In this document: piece by piece, positions 53,049 through 64,000 of the stretch
Position numbering within the stretch: position 1 is the first letter of the stretch
How the letters are laid out: each line of letters opens with the position of its first letter
Assembly: GCF_020882245.1 (NCBI RefSeq)
Contig: NC_083597.1
Coordinates: 33,954,652 to 34,018,651 of the forward strand
DNA length: 64,000 nt
DNA from: Rhopalosiphum padi
Taxonomy: Eukaryota > Arthropoda > Insecta > Hemiptera > Aphididae
Reading direction: 5' to 3'
Position numbers and translations under genes: made by a program
Notes under the pieces: model-generated
Told to the model about the DNA's origin: nothing
The model's database searches: none
The model's input: only the letters and a program-made list of their open reading frames with translations

Positions 53049-53370
53049 TATACAGAATGATTCGACAAGAATAATCACCCCCCCTCCCTTTAATTTTTTC
53101 TTTAGATAATAAATGTATTCAAATTATGACGCGTAATTGGAATTAGTATAAATTACTCAAAGACAACGTTATAAAATTCTAGAGATTTCGAGATTTCTAG
53201 AGAATCGATATAAATGTTGATAGTCACTTGAGCTTACAATATTGACCATAGCACATAACAGCTCCCCGTCTCCATATCTCCTAATGTTTAAGTGAGTATA
53301 CTTAGAAAGTCAAAAAATCTGATTTCGAACAACTACTGTGTTGATGACACCTGTTGAAACATCCTGTATA
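53049..53370. mobile_element. MITE, TATACAGGATGTTTCAACA-type terminal inverted repeats
   Basis: The left end TATACAGAATGATTCGACAAG (first 20 bases 53049-53068) and the complement of the right end, TATACAGGATGTTTCAACAG (53351-53370), match at 17 of about 21 positions. The element is 322 bp and encodes no transposase. TATA at both outer ends suits a TA target site. The first seven bases are the same as in the TATACAGGGTGATTC family, but the rest of the terminus and the interior differ, so I treat it as a separate family. Confidence 0.78.
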
Positions 53371-54231
53371 CGCGCATACTGCGTCCGAAATTAATCATGT
53401 CTCGTCCGGGTTGTGTACATCGTTTTATTTACGAACGCGATGGACAGTGTTTCGACTAGGTGACCATATAAGCGACGCGTAGGTATATATAATATATATA
53501 AGTGTATACACAATACATAAATACAAGAGGGATATAATATTATTATCAACATTACACGCATGCTTATACATGCTTAAATACACGGATATATATATTATAT
53601 AAGTATAATTAACGGGTCCCCGACCAACATCCCCCGACTTTCCCCCCGTGGGCCCCGAAGACATAATGCCGAAAACAGATTTATTACACGAAACGCGATC
53701 GCTGTGTATATATAATGTTACGCGCGTACATGCACAGCTGCCTCATAATAATTATTATATGGTCTTCTTCACCGTATTATATACGAATAAATCGTGTAAT
53801 CTGTTATCATTTCATAACCCTCTACATTTTTTTTCCTATACATCTTTAATGTAAATATACACGGGCGGCAGCGGCGACTGCTGCCCGAGGGAACCGAATT
53901 CTCGAGATATTATAATATTATATGCGCGCGCGAGAAGGGAAAACGAAAAATAAAAAATTATTAAAATATATATATAATATATATATATATATTTAGATAG
54001 CCTAATGACTGTACTATGTACTACGTAACGGCGAGGCAGCTACTTGCGGACGTATAACATTATATATTGTACTGTATATTTATACATTATTATAATATTC
54101 GAAGAAATGTTTGGCTAATGGTAAACGATTCGTTATATTATGTACATGTACCCCTCGGTAGCAGTCGGTTTCTCAGTAATGTAAATATGACCCTCGGGCG
54201 TCCCCAGAGTACGCGTGCGCTTACATTCAAT
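53371..54231. other. noncoding, no gene seen
   Basis: Alternating AT-rich and GC-balanced sequence with (TA)n tracts near 53970-53990. The short frames at 53425-53854 have no recognisable domain. Confidence 0.55.
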
Positions 54232-54263
54232 CGACGACGACGACGACGACGACGATGACGACG
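54232..54263. repeat. (CGA)n microsatellite
   Basis: Trinucleotide tract of about 32 bases with one TGA interruption. It generates poly-Arg, poly-Asp or poly-Ser in overlapping spurious frames. Confidence 0.96.
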
Positions 54264-57200
54264 GAAGCTGGTGCAGCACGAGAATATTCCCGCGGGATGA
54301 CGAGCGTAAAACGCGGACTGCAGGAAACCCTCGCAGATGATGATTATGACTACACCAGTGAAATATTATGTTTCCGTAGTGGAAAAAAAAATACAATTAA
54401 TGAAACTATAATCGTTTTCGACGGAAACGAACGACCCTTGGATACACATTACTGCAGTGTTCATTATATTATGTATATTGTATACATATAATAGTAAATA
54501 TTAATAGAGTTCAAATTGATCGACGACCGCATGAAAAAAATAACAATAATGCTCCTCTAGACGTTGAAAATTAACTATCTGCAGGTTGTCATGAATAATT
54601 TTATTAATGTATTTTGCATCTATACTAACAATCTAATATCATAAATAAACATCCATTTTTGTACAAAAGATTTACTTTACAAGCGCTAAATTATTATTAA
54701 AAACTATAAAGTATAATGCGATTGTAATTGAATAAAGATAAATATAGTTTTGTATTTCATAGTAAAGTGAATTTGTCAGACGAATCTAGTTAATACCTAT
54801 ACATATACTATAGTGACTATACACACTCAGCTTACAAAAGTTTTGAACATTTAATTAAATGGATTTTACTTTAAGTAGGTAACCAACAGTTTACACGATT
54901 AAAAAAAATGTGTTGAACATTTATTGACTTTTAACATTTAAACTATATAGCGTTTAAATCCAGCTGGTCCTATACACAAATACAATTACGAAATATTACA
55001 AAGCGCGTCGACACCTAGCGTTTAAGTCACCGATGACGGTATGTACCTATATCTACACGTTATGTAGGTATAACATTTAGGTATATATTCGTATGAGGTA
55101 AGTCGTATTTCGTGTCGTAGTAAAAATACGATTTGTCCGATTGACTCGAGTATAATGTAACGGCGGCGTAGTTATACGTATATATATATATGTAAATCAC
55201 ACGAGTAAAAATCCTTACGACGATATTATTGTTATTGTATTATTGTAACCATCGATCACCATTAACGGGCGCGGACAAAAACCGACGTAAATCGGTATCC
55301 TAATAAATACGACGACATGTAATAATTTAAAATACATAAAATAATATAAAGGTAGGCGTATGGTATATGCGTATAGGCACGTACGTTCAGATTTCGGTTT
55401 TTCGGATCAATCGGAAACGCGATACATTCGTCCTACCCTATCGTCACCTTATACGTCACGACGTATATATTATTTTATGACATAATATATTGTTAGTAAT
55501 ATTTATATTACCTATATAGGTATACCAACTACGGTCATATATACAAATGTAATATATAATAGCCGTGTATGAAAGACTGCACCACGATTTCCGGAAATCG
55601 GTTCGTCGTGTGCAACAATACGATACAATATATTATATAATATATTAATGTATTATTATGTATACTGTGTATATTATATTATGATATGTGGGAAACCGTT
55701 ACCGGCGGCGGCGGCGGCGACGAAGTCTCGGGGAGGAAGAAAATGTACCTAATGAGGTGTAACAATTACGTGTATATACGCGTACCCCTCGTCCGGGGCG
55801 GCACCCGAGTGATGTATATATACCTCCACACGAGACCTACCCATATAATATTATTACATATATTTATATGACGGAATTGGATTTGTTTGTTTTTTTTTTT
55901 TTTTTACCTCTCGCTACGTTCACGCGGCTTTGGAACTCGGGGAAACATATGGAAAAAAAATACTGTAAATAAAACAAGGAGAAAAACTCGATTTTAACGA
56001 GCGCCGCGCAATGTCCGCGGTCATGTGTGCGGCGTGTAATAACAGTACCTATATAAACCTATCTATATAATAATATAATTGTACCCCCGCCGAGTTAAAG
56101 CAAATTACGAATCTTTTTCCACGACGAAAATCGCAGCGTATAAGTCACGAGTTCCCGCTGTATAAATATTATACACACACACATATATATATATTACCTA
56201 TATGTAATTTATTATTATAACTATAATTCGTTTTATTACGATTATTATTACGCGACGTCCCGCGGGGGAAACCGTTTAAAAAGAAAAAAAAACTTATTTC
56301 GTCCGATGACGTCGATCACTATTAATTTCCGTAGTTGTTGCGTTTTTTTTTTTTTTTATTCTTTATAACAATGCGGTTCGAACGTTTGAGCTTCGAGTGC
56401 ATGCACACACCAATAACGTAGTACCTCATCTATACACAATGTATATATGTATATAAATACACGTGTCTTCGGTTGCGGTTTTTTTTGACGTGGTATTGCA
56501 TTTGACAGCCTGTAATTTAATCGTCGTCTCACAAGCGCATCGTGTAGCCCCGAGTCATAATCGGTCGGTCCCTAATATTTGTCCGTCGCCGTTAAGAGAA
56601 CGATTTTAATTTGCTTGTTTTTGAGTTTTTAATAACACTAATAAAACAGAAAAAGAACAACAACACGTGGGAGTTCGGATTTCATTATTCAATTTTAGTG
56701 TATTATATATGCTATTATGTATACTATATATATATATACCTACTGATTTAACGTTGGTAGGTACCTACACATAATATTTTATTATATTGTATATTGACGA
56801 TGATGACCCCGAAGGTATATCCGCCACCCGGGTCCGGGTCTTATAATATGTATGTAAGTACAACGCGTCACAATAAACATTAATTTCGACGACAATTTTA
56901 TGGAAATCCGAGTGCGGTTTCGACGAAAAGAGCGGTCGACGTGTGAGTTTTTGACTCTTACTCGTTCGATGTCCGACACCGGCACGTAATTTAATATTAG
57001 ATAGGTATATGTGTAATGTTTCTGTGAAACCGAATGATTATAATAGGTAATAATATTAAGGTCTACCCGCGGTGCTCGCGACAATCAAGTCTCCGACATA
57101 CCGTAATAGGTAAATAAATAATATGTGTACAAGAAAAGGCTAAATTATGGTGACAATTTTTTTATTATCAGCTTGTTATTACGAAGGTTGTTTGGTAAAA

Positions 57201-57690
57201 AAATATACGTGTGACTCACGAAATAACGTTGCAGTTTTCTTGTATGTTTTAAATGATGCACGTATATAGGAAGGTACATATTTTAGAATAGTAATCACTT
57301 TTTAGTTATTTCAGCTGCGAATGGCCGTCCCAGTATGTATGCACATAAAAATCAACGACATTATATCGTTGTATATTATAGTCAAACGTTTTACTTTAAT
57401 GATCGAGCTAGAAAATACAAGATAAACATTTTTAAATTTGCTTAATCGGCTTATTTTATATTATGCCATAATCAATAACGCCGAAAAAATCATAATTTTA
57501 ATCACCTACATATCTATAAAATTAAATTGATTTAATCGACTGATAATAGTTTTAATTTATACTAAATTTTGATACAAGGATAATATTATTCGTTATCATC
57601 GTATTTCGACCGTTTTGATTGTACTGATTTACAATATATGTACTAATATGATGAATAATGATTATATTTTAATACGACAAAGTTAAGTTT
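54264..57690. other. noncoding, no gene seen
   Basis: AT-rich sequence alternates with CpG-rich patches (55240-55450, 55690-55830, 55980-56110, 56500-56600, 56800-56980). There are numerous short (TA)n tracts. No frame could be assigned, and no RNA gene was recognised. Confidence 0.5.
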
Positions 57691-57706
57691 AAAAAAAAAA
57701 AAAAAA
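57691..57706. repeat. poly(A) run, 16 bases
   Basis: Sixteen consecutive A without a recognisable retroposon upstream. Confidence 0.85.
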
Positions 57707-58978
57707 TAGTAAGTCATCTATAATTGATCTCGCGTGTAAACCACCTGATGGGCCAAGGTTGAAATGGTGTACTCGTACGTGTATATTTACAATTTAACCG
57801 CAATCAAAAGTGTCAATCAAAAACACGGTAAGACTCGAAGTGTAAAATAAAATAGGTACCTATTATAGTAAGTACTCGTCCGAATATTATTATTAACCCG
57901 TTAAGTGGAATACGTTAAAACTATTTTTAATTAGTCATCACCGTCAAAAGAAACTTCCTAGTCAATTTTAGTGACTCGTGTAACGATTCCGGATGTTTTC
58001 GTATTAAAATATTTTTTTTCCTTTTGTACACGAGTGTACGCACAAAAAAAACTCTCGTTTTCTAAAATTCCGAGAAGTATATATGACTATAAGAGGACTA
58101 ATATTATCTACCTCTATATACTTCGATCGACGTCAACCGACTGTGTCGTTAAAAACAACGAACGTTTCGCGGTGGCAAAACCAGCTCAATTATGCGCGTA
58201 CACTATATACATATTATATTTTATAAACATCCGTTTTTTTTTTTTTTGGACGACTCTTCGTCAAAAACAACAACAAAAAAAAATAAGTGATTGTTCTCGT
58301 TGTACAAAATACGCGACGAGAAAAAAAAACGTCATCTATCCGCCCAAGACGACGACGACGACCGTCACCATATTATAACATGTACATGTTTATGGGTTTT
58401 ATCTCAATCCGTGTTTTCGAAGAAAACGTTCGCTCGTCTCTTTGGTTTAGTGAGTGACTTTTTTTTCTCGTTTTTTCGTATACGGTGGCGGCGGCGGCGG
58501 AATATAAAAATAATACCTTCTGCGCGTTCAACATTACATAATACACTGCTACCAGTGCCGGATTATAGGGATGTCATAAGCTCCGGTTAGTCACATCGCT
58601 TTTTTTCTATGCGATCCAAAACGCAGCTGATTATCTCGCGACGCAGCTATATATATATATATATCTTAAAATTTATAATAATATTCAAATATTATAATAG
58701 TATAATATTATCATGTCCGTTTTTCAATCGAATACCTCAAATTAATAAATTCTTTACGCCGTGTTTTTTTTCTTTCAAAACCACCGTTTTTCTACACATA
58801 CCTACACCCGCTCTTCACGGTTATATTATTATTACCGCCATCGATCATTATATTTGTGTTGTCTATAAAACAATAATTTGTTAGGTCTAATTTGTTTCGC
58901 GGGCCTTAGGCACAGCTCCCATACATTATGAACGGTAACACGGACCTGGCGGATGGTCATTACCGCGCACTTGTACTC
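57707..58978. other. noncoding, no gene seen
   Basis: Mixed composition with several homopolymer runs. The frame at 57971-58378 plus crosses homopolymers and is not assigned. CAGTGCCGGATTATAGG at 58552-58568 resembles some hAT termini, but no partner end was established. Confidence 0.45.
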
Positions 58979-59005
58979 ATATATATATATATATATATAT
59001 ATATA
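58979..59005. repeat. (AT)n microsatellite
   Basis: AT dinucleotide tract of about 27 bases. Confidence 0.96.
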
Positions 59006-60184
59006 CATTATATACACACGCGGCCTGCAACGCTGCAGCGTAGATAATATATCATATTATATTATGTCCGTTTACACACACGCTGTACATACCTACAATA
59101 ATATGTAATATTATGAAATCGGCTCGGAAGACCTATCTGCAGCTCGGCGCGCTCCGCAGGAATGCTGCAGTGGACGACACTTGCGAGTCGCGACGATGAC
59201 GACGACGGCATCGGAATTACAGATTCGATCGGCGAGATCGGAACAATTATTGTACGTAGAGCACATTATAGTCATGACGTGAGGAAATAAGAATGATGAG
59301 AAGGGGGGGAGTAGAGGGGAAACCGATCGAATGCGATCTGCTGCAGAAAACGTATTATTATTGTTGTCGTCGTCGTCGTTACGTGCGTACATACCTATGG
59401 GTATGTATAGTGACGATATTATGGTGGGGCGGAAAAGAAGTCTTCTCTATTCGATTAAAAACAACAAACGACCGACCGTCGGCGGTGACGTCGGTAAGAA
59501 TGAAAAATAAATAAAAAGAAAAAAGGACACAGAAGTCTGCCGCGGCCGCCGCCCTCGATGCGATATAGTAATTGTCACCGGACGAGAAAAACACCACGTC
59601 GGGGCAGTTCTCGATACACTTACGCGTATATATTATTATTATTATTGTTGTCGACTTACTGTGCTCGTGTGCGTGATTTACAAGTGATACTATACATATA
59701 TATGTATTATATAATATCATGTTTGATTTACACACGACCAAAAGAAACGGATGCGGTTCACGTGATGACGGTCGGCGACTGCCACCACGCCATGTCCGGA
59801 CGGATACTACATATAGACACACTTGCTGCGCGTACAACCCGACTTCGCCCGGGAAATGAACACGAACAAATAATATAAAACGTGGAGCTATATAAATATG
59901 GTATTCATAGGTTTTAGTGTACCTCTGCCGCAGTTATCAAAGTCAAATCGGCGGCGGTTTAATATATACGGACGCGGTTCAAGCTAAACTTGTCCGATTA
60001 CTGTAAGGTTGAATAGTTGTCGAGTGTATAAGCTAACAACGTACGGACATAGTTTTTTAAATGTTACATAGATTATAGAAAAGTCTCCTTATAACATTTC
60101 GTTTGTCTATTTCTGGTTACCGCCGTTGGTTACATATAATGATAACACTGCTAATCAAAAATATATATTATATGATTCTCATCG
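59006..60184. other. CpG-rich noncoding patch
   Basis: GC-balanced and CpG-rich at 59110-59350, 59450-59620 and 59740-59860, with (TTA)n and (GTC)n runs. The 152-codon minus frame at 59379-59837 includes repeat-encoded Ile and Ala runs and no recognisable domain. No gene is called. Confidence 0.5.
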
Positions 60185-60365
60185 TCCAAAACGAAATTCA
60201 TGCACATTAGCCACCTGTCCTATAGGAATTGAAGACGAAGCTTTATAAACACTCTCCGAGTTTCGAGGAATATAATGTGTGTAACATTTGATGACAATCG
60301 GTTCAGTAAAGTTTCCAAATCTATGAGACACACCCAAACACATTAATCTTTATTTATAAAGAAGA
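60185..60365 (-). repeat. dispersed repeat, copy 3 (inverted)
   Basis: Read on the minus strand, this block has the same ordered landmarks as the copies at 41645 and 60715: TGAACCGATTG, TTACACACAT, CGGAGAGTGTTTATAAAGCTTC and GCATGAATTTCGTTTTGG. It lies about 350 bp from copy 2 in the opposite orientation, so the two could fold together. Confidence 0.65.
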
Positions 60366-60714
60366 TATATGTATATTATCGAGTATTGAACGCATACCAG
60401 GTGTCAACCAGACGAGCGCATATATAATTTGCTGACCAACAGCACTGCCACGACAATCACGTATTGATAATGATATTTTTCGTTTTATAACGACCTGGCT
60501 GAATGTAGTGGTACCATACACGACATGCTCTGATTTTGGTCCTATGTGAATACTATACTATTTGATGAATCGCTTGAGCTTTTTATTAAATGTATATATA
60601 TACCTAAAACATGTGACGTGTCTTTGGCGTATTCTAAGGGGCTTAGTATAGGCAATTTTCACGACACATTTAAATCTGCATAATATAAGGTGTATAATAT
60701 TAAAGTATATTTAA

Positions 60715-60960
60715 GCGGGGCTTATAGACTTGAACCGATTGGCACTAAATTTTACACATACATTCTTTGGAGACTTGGAGAGTGTTCAAATAGCTTCTTT
60801 GTTCAATCCCTATACTGGTTGCTATAGGATGATTTATACGTGAATTTCGATTTAGCTCACAAAATTAGAGTATTTTTTTTGTATAAAACAATACGCGATC
60901 AATTTTTATAAAAATATAAGACATTATTCTTTAAACGATTGAGAAAAGTTGTATGATTTC
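60715..60960 (+). repeat. dispersed repeat, copy 2
   Basis: Matches copy 1 at 41645 in the same orientation and copy 3 at 60185 in inverse orientation. Landmarks are TGAACCGATTGG, AAATTTTACACATAC, GAGAGTGTTCAAATAGCTTC and CGTGAATTTCGATTTAGC. It encodes no protein. The type of element is not determined. Confidence 0.65.
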
Positions 60961-63900
60961 TATGAGAATTAAAGTGAGTATATAAGTGCCCTAAAAACGA
61001 GGTACACTTATTTAGCGTTGAGTTTTATGTTTGTTCAATTTTTTTGTTTGTTCAAAGCCAAACACTATCCGTGTTCATGATGGTTATGATAAAGCGGAAT
61101 TGTATTGATAATTCATTGAAACATTCCTACGCATAGTCTATTATATAATATTGATTCAAATGTAAATGTCGAACTAACAATAATGTATATAAATGAAAAA
61201 TATAGCATCTCATATAATTTTTTTGTTATATTAAGTTATCTAGATTTGCTATTTTCTCTCTTTAAACGACTGTAATTTTATGTTAAAAAAAGTATGAGAT
61301 GTCTAAAAATGCTGTTATCTCTCACTTCAATAATAGAAGTCTTATGTTTATAATCGATTATTAATCGATTATTCATCGCTCAATGAACAGTTCTTTACCG
61401 GATATTCACGAGTGTACAAAACGCGTTATGTACCGAGAATTGTAAGGAAATGTCTTCTAAATCACTTCTACTTAAGAGGTAAGTACACACATTTCATTTA
61501 TATAATATATAATACATATTATATATTATTATATTATACTTATATATTATTACTTTAATAATGTGAATGGAACATGCATTATTATCTAATAAATCTTAAC
61601 CTCCCCTCCACCTTATAAAAAATATTATCATTATAATATACGTATACTTTACTGTATACTATGCATTTAGTAGCATAAGTCACAAAATAAAATCATTAAA
61701 ATAACTACAAATCGTCAAGTCACCTATATCATATTATACGATGACTCGCTCCGCTCAGAATCTAAAAGCGTCATATTTAAAGAACTTTTTTTTATATTAT
61801 GAGTACCGCCGTACATACCCCTAGCTCCGCATAAGAATAAGTTATCATTATATAATTTAAAAATAAGAAAAAAATGCATTTAAAATGTCACGACAATGAC
61901 AGTACGGATTCAGTCTGTGTAAGTTTGCAAAATCTGATGGAATTTACGCAGCCAAATATGTTCTGTTGTGCAGCATACCTATATACCTGTCCTACCTATT
62001 ATTAAAGCGATGCGCGCGAAACTATTTTCTGCGCTTCCGATTCGGATGTACATATTATTATTATTATTATATTGTTTACGCATTCGTGCACTCTCAAACA
62101 TTTCGAAACCTAATTAGCATAAAATATTAAGCCTATACACAATGAACGCATCACACCGTATCATCGCAATGATATTACTGCAATATCGTAGGTGTTTTAC
62201 ATATGTATAGGTACCTATGTAATGGACGCGAAAAACAATAATGTTTAGACTCGAACGCAGACGTCGGTATTTAAAAATACACAATAAATATGCGTGCGCG
62301 AGTCTAAATACGCTGCTGCTTTCTAGCCGGCGCGAGATTGATCTCTCTGCAGAGACATAATACAACTACATATTATTATCGTATAGTATATCTATATGTA
62401 TAGGAAGTTTTTATTATATGCAAATTTCCGTGTGTGTGAAATTGTTTCAGTGGCCAAAACGCGCATCGCGTCGCGCCATCATTGTTATTATATTATACTT
62501 TCCGAGACGATTTGCATAATTAATCGTGGAAAAAAATACGGCCAATCTCATACTTTCATTATCGTTATATGTGTTATACATATATGCACATGCGCATATA
62601 ATATGATGCGAGATGTGTTATCTCGGTTAATAAATAATATTCAATCACGTAGGTGAGTATATACAAACAAGTAGGTAGGTATATATTTATATATACATGA
62701 TTATGTACACACACACACATACAAACTAACACGGCACATAAGCACAACAGTGTATGATTCGAATATACCTACAAGCGCTATTTAGATACGTGTCAAAAGT
62801 TACACGCCTGAATAACTTTTAACCCGCTGCGGGAAAACGCATCAATCTACACATCACTATATAACACATAGCACACACCACGCTGCACGCACGCGCAGAC
62901 ATAAAACACACGCACACACACACACACTAATTATTAACGGAAGACTATAAATTATCGACTCCAATATTTTCCCAATACCTACAATAACGCGTGACCGCCG
63001 AATAACTTTTCGACCTTTTCGGTGGAACTTTAATTCAATCGAGCGACCGCAGTGTGTATTTTAGTTAACCTACACTTGTAAAACTAAAATTTTTCCGCGT
63101 GTTAACCGTTTGAAAACTATACATGTATATCGTGGTATCATAACCGGTAGGTTAGGTTGTACAGGTACCTACGTTGTGATGTAATATTATTTAATACTGC
63201 TATTATATTTTAGCCAGCACTCCGACGCTGTTTAGTTTATAACATGCGTAGAAATAGACACTTTAATATGGTAATATCGTGCTGTACTATATATAATATA
63301 TTGTTCGCCGGTATATTTGGATTATATCGTCTGAAAGCAATACAAACAAACGACCGAACTATATGGTGATTTAAATATTTTCTATCGCGCGCGTGATAAC
63401 GTATTATATGCGTAAGTCTTTAAAATCAAAACTCGTCGATGGCTTTAAATTATAGAACATTGTTGGCCAGTTGTGTGTGGTATAGGTAGTCTTGTAAATC
63501 GATTTTATTAAACCTTCGAGTTGAATTTATCTTTACAAGCATATTTATTATAAGACAGACTGATGCGTGGTATCTATATGTAAAAAAAAAAATAATAAAA
63601 TATGTAGGAGAAGGAAAAAAGAACAATAAATATTAAACCGATCGGAATGCGTTCGTTGAGCCATTATACAATATATATAATATTAAGGGCATAATACGGT
63701 TGTCGGTTTGCACAATAATTTGTATCGCAGAGAAAAAAAAATACTTCGACTTTAAAAAGGTATGTCTTATATAGGTAAGTATGTATATAAAATGGTATTT
63801 GGGCCGTTTAACAATAGACGTCGATGGATATTAATATTAATAATATGCGTTGGTATAATATTATTTCAAACGCGTTATATACCGACGCGAACGTCTCTCG

Positions 63901-64000
63901 ACGGCCGTAATGGAAAATAATAATATCGCGGCATGCGAGCACGCGCATAATATGGGTGCGAAATAAACGCGTTGCAGCCGTGTCGACATTGAATCGTCTT
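60961..64000. other. noncoding, no gene seen
   Basis: AT-rich to about 62000, then mixed with (CA)n tracts near 62706-62718 and 62912-62928 and a CpG-rich last 150 bases. The frames at 62114-62365 minus and 62396-62656 plus have no recognisable domain. Confidence 0.55.

Noticed and set aside
58552..58920. hAT-like terminus CAGTGCCGG and a possible partner near 58900
   Set aside because: Only one end resembles a hAT terminus. The second end does not form a convincing inverted repeat and no 8-bp duplication was found.
59379..59837. 152-codon minus frame
   Set aside because: Repeat-encoded Ile and Ala runs, no recognisable domain, and overlapping open frames on plus.
1..64000. tRNA, rRNA, CRISPR array, Hox-cluster or conserved insect microRNAs
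   Set aside because: Reading by eye for tRNA T-arm patterns, regular spacer arrays and well-known mature microRNAs (let-7, mir-10, iab-4, mir-9, bantam and others) gave no convincing match. A covariance-model and microRNA search would be decisive.

Overview
The window looks like nuclear DNA from an aphid, probably Acyrthosiphon or a close relative. This is inferred from texture: very AT-rich sequence saturated with TAATATTATA-type strings, many TACCTA/TAGGTA hexamers, abundant (TTA)n and (TA)n microsatellites, CpG-rich GC patches between AT-rich blocks, and small transposon relics of a kind I associate with aphid genomes. No species-diagnostic gene is present, so the assignment is an inference. 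Nothing looks prokaryotic: there are no operons, ribosome binding sites, or dense ORFs.

I could not recognise a single host protein-coding gene in 64 kb. The stretch is a gene desert or the inside of one or more very long introns. The only recognisable protein is the C-terminal part of a non-LTR retrotransposon reverse transcriptase on the minus strand (11813-12607). It belongs to a 5'-truncated insertion at 11625-12607 that carries a 32-base poly(A) tail and a likely 8-bp target-site duplication.

Layout. 1-8.2 kb: mixed noncoding DNA with a 0.5-kb palindromic MITE at 2222-2724. 8.2-13 kb: an AT-rich, CpG-poor block with a decayed MITE at 9113 and the retrotransposon. 13-23.4 kb: CpG-rich patches and microsatellites. 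23.5-25.2 kb: AT-rich. 25.2-40 kb: CpG-rich patches with MITEs at 28722-29158, 35255-35737 and 36660-37231. 40-47.5 kb: GC-balanced islands, several holding exon-like open blocks with splice-like borders (40178-40482, 42232-42375, 43207-43319, 46413-46637) plus a dispersed repeat at 41645. 47.9-53 kb: microsatellites, then AT-rich DNA. 53049-53370: another MITE family. 54-60 kb: CpG-rich patches. 60.2-61 kb: two inverted copies of the dispersed repeat also seen at 41.6 kb. 61-64 kb: unremarkable.

The parts do not form a pathway or system. The recurring theme is small TIR-bearing elements: the TATACAGGGTGATTC family has five members or relics, and TATACAGGATGTTTCAACA has one. I found no convincing novel system. 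The best leads are the inverted-repeat elements, the young retrotransposon insertion, and the exon-like GC islands, all of which need transcript or comparative data.
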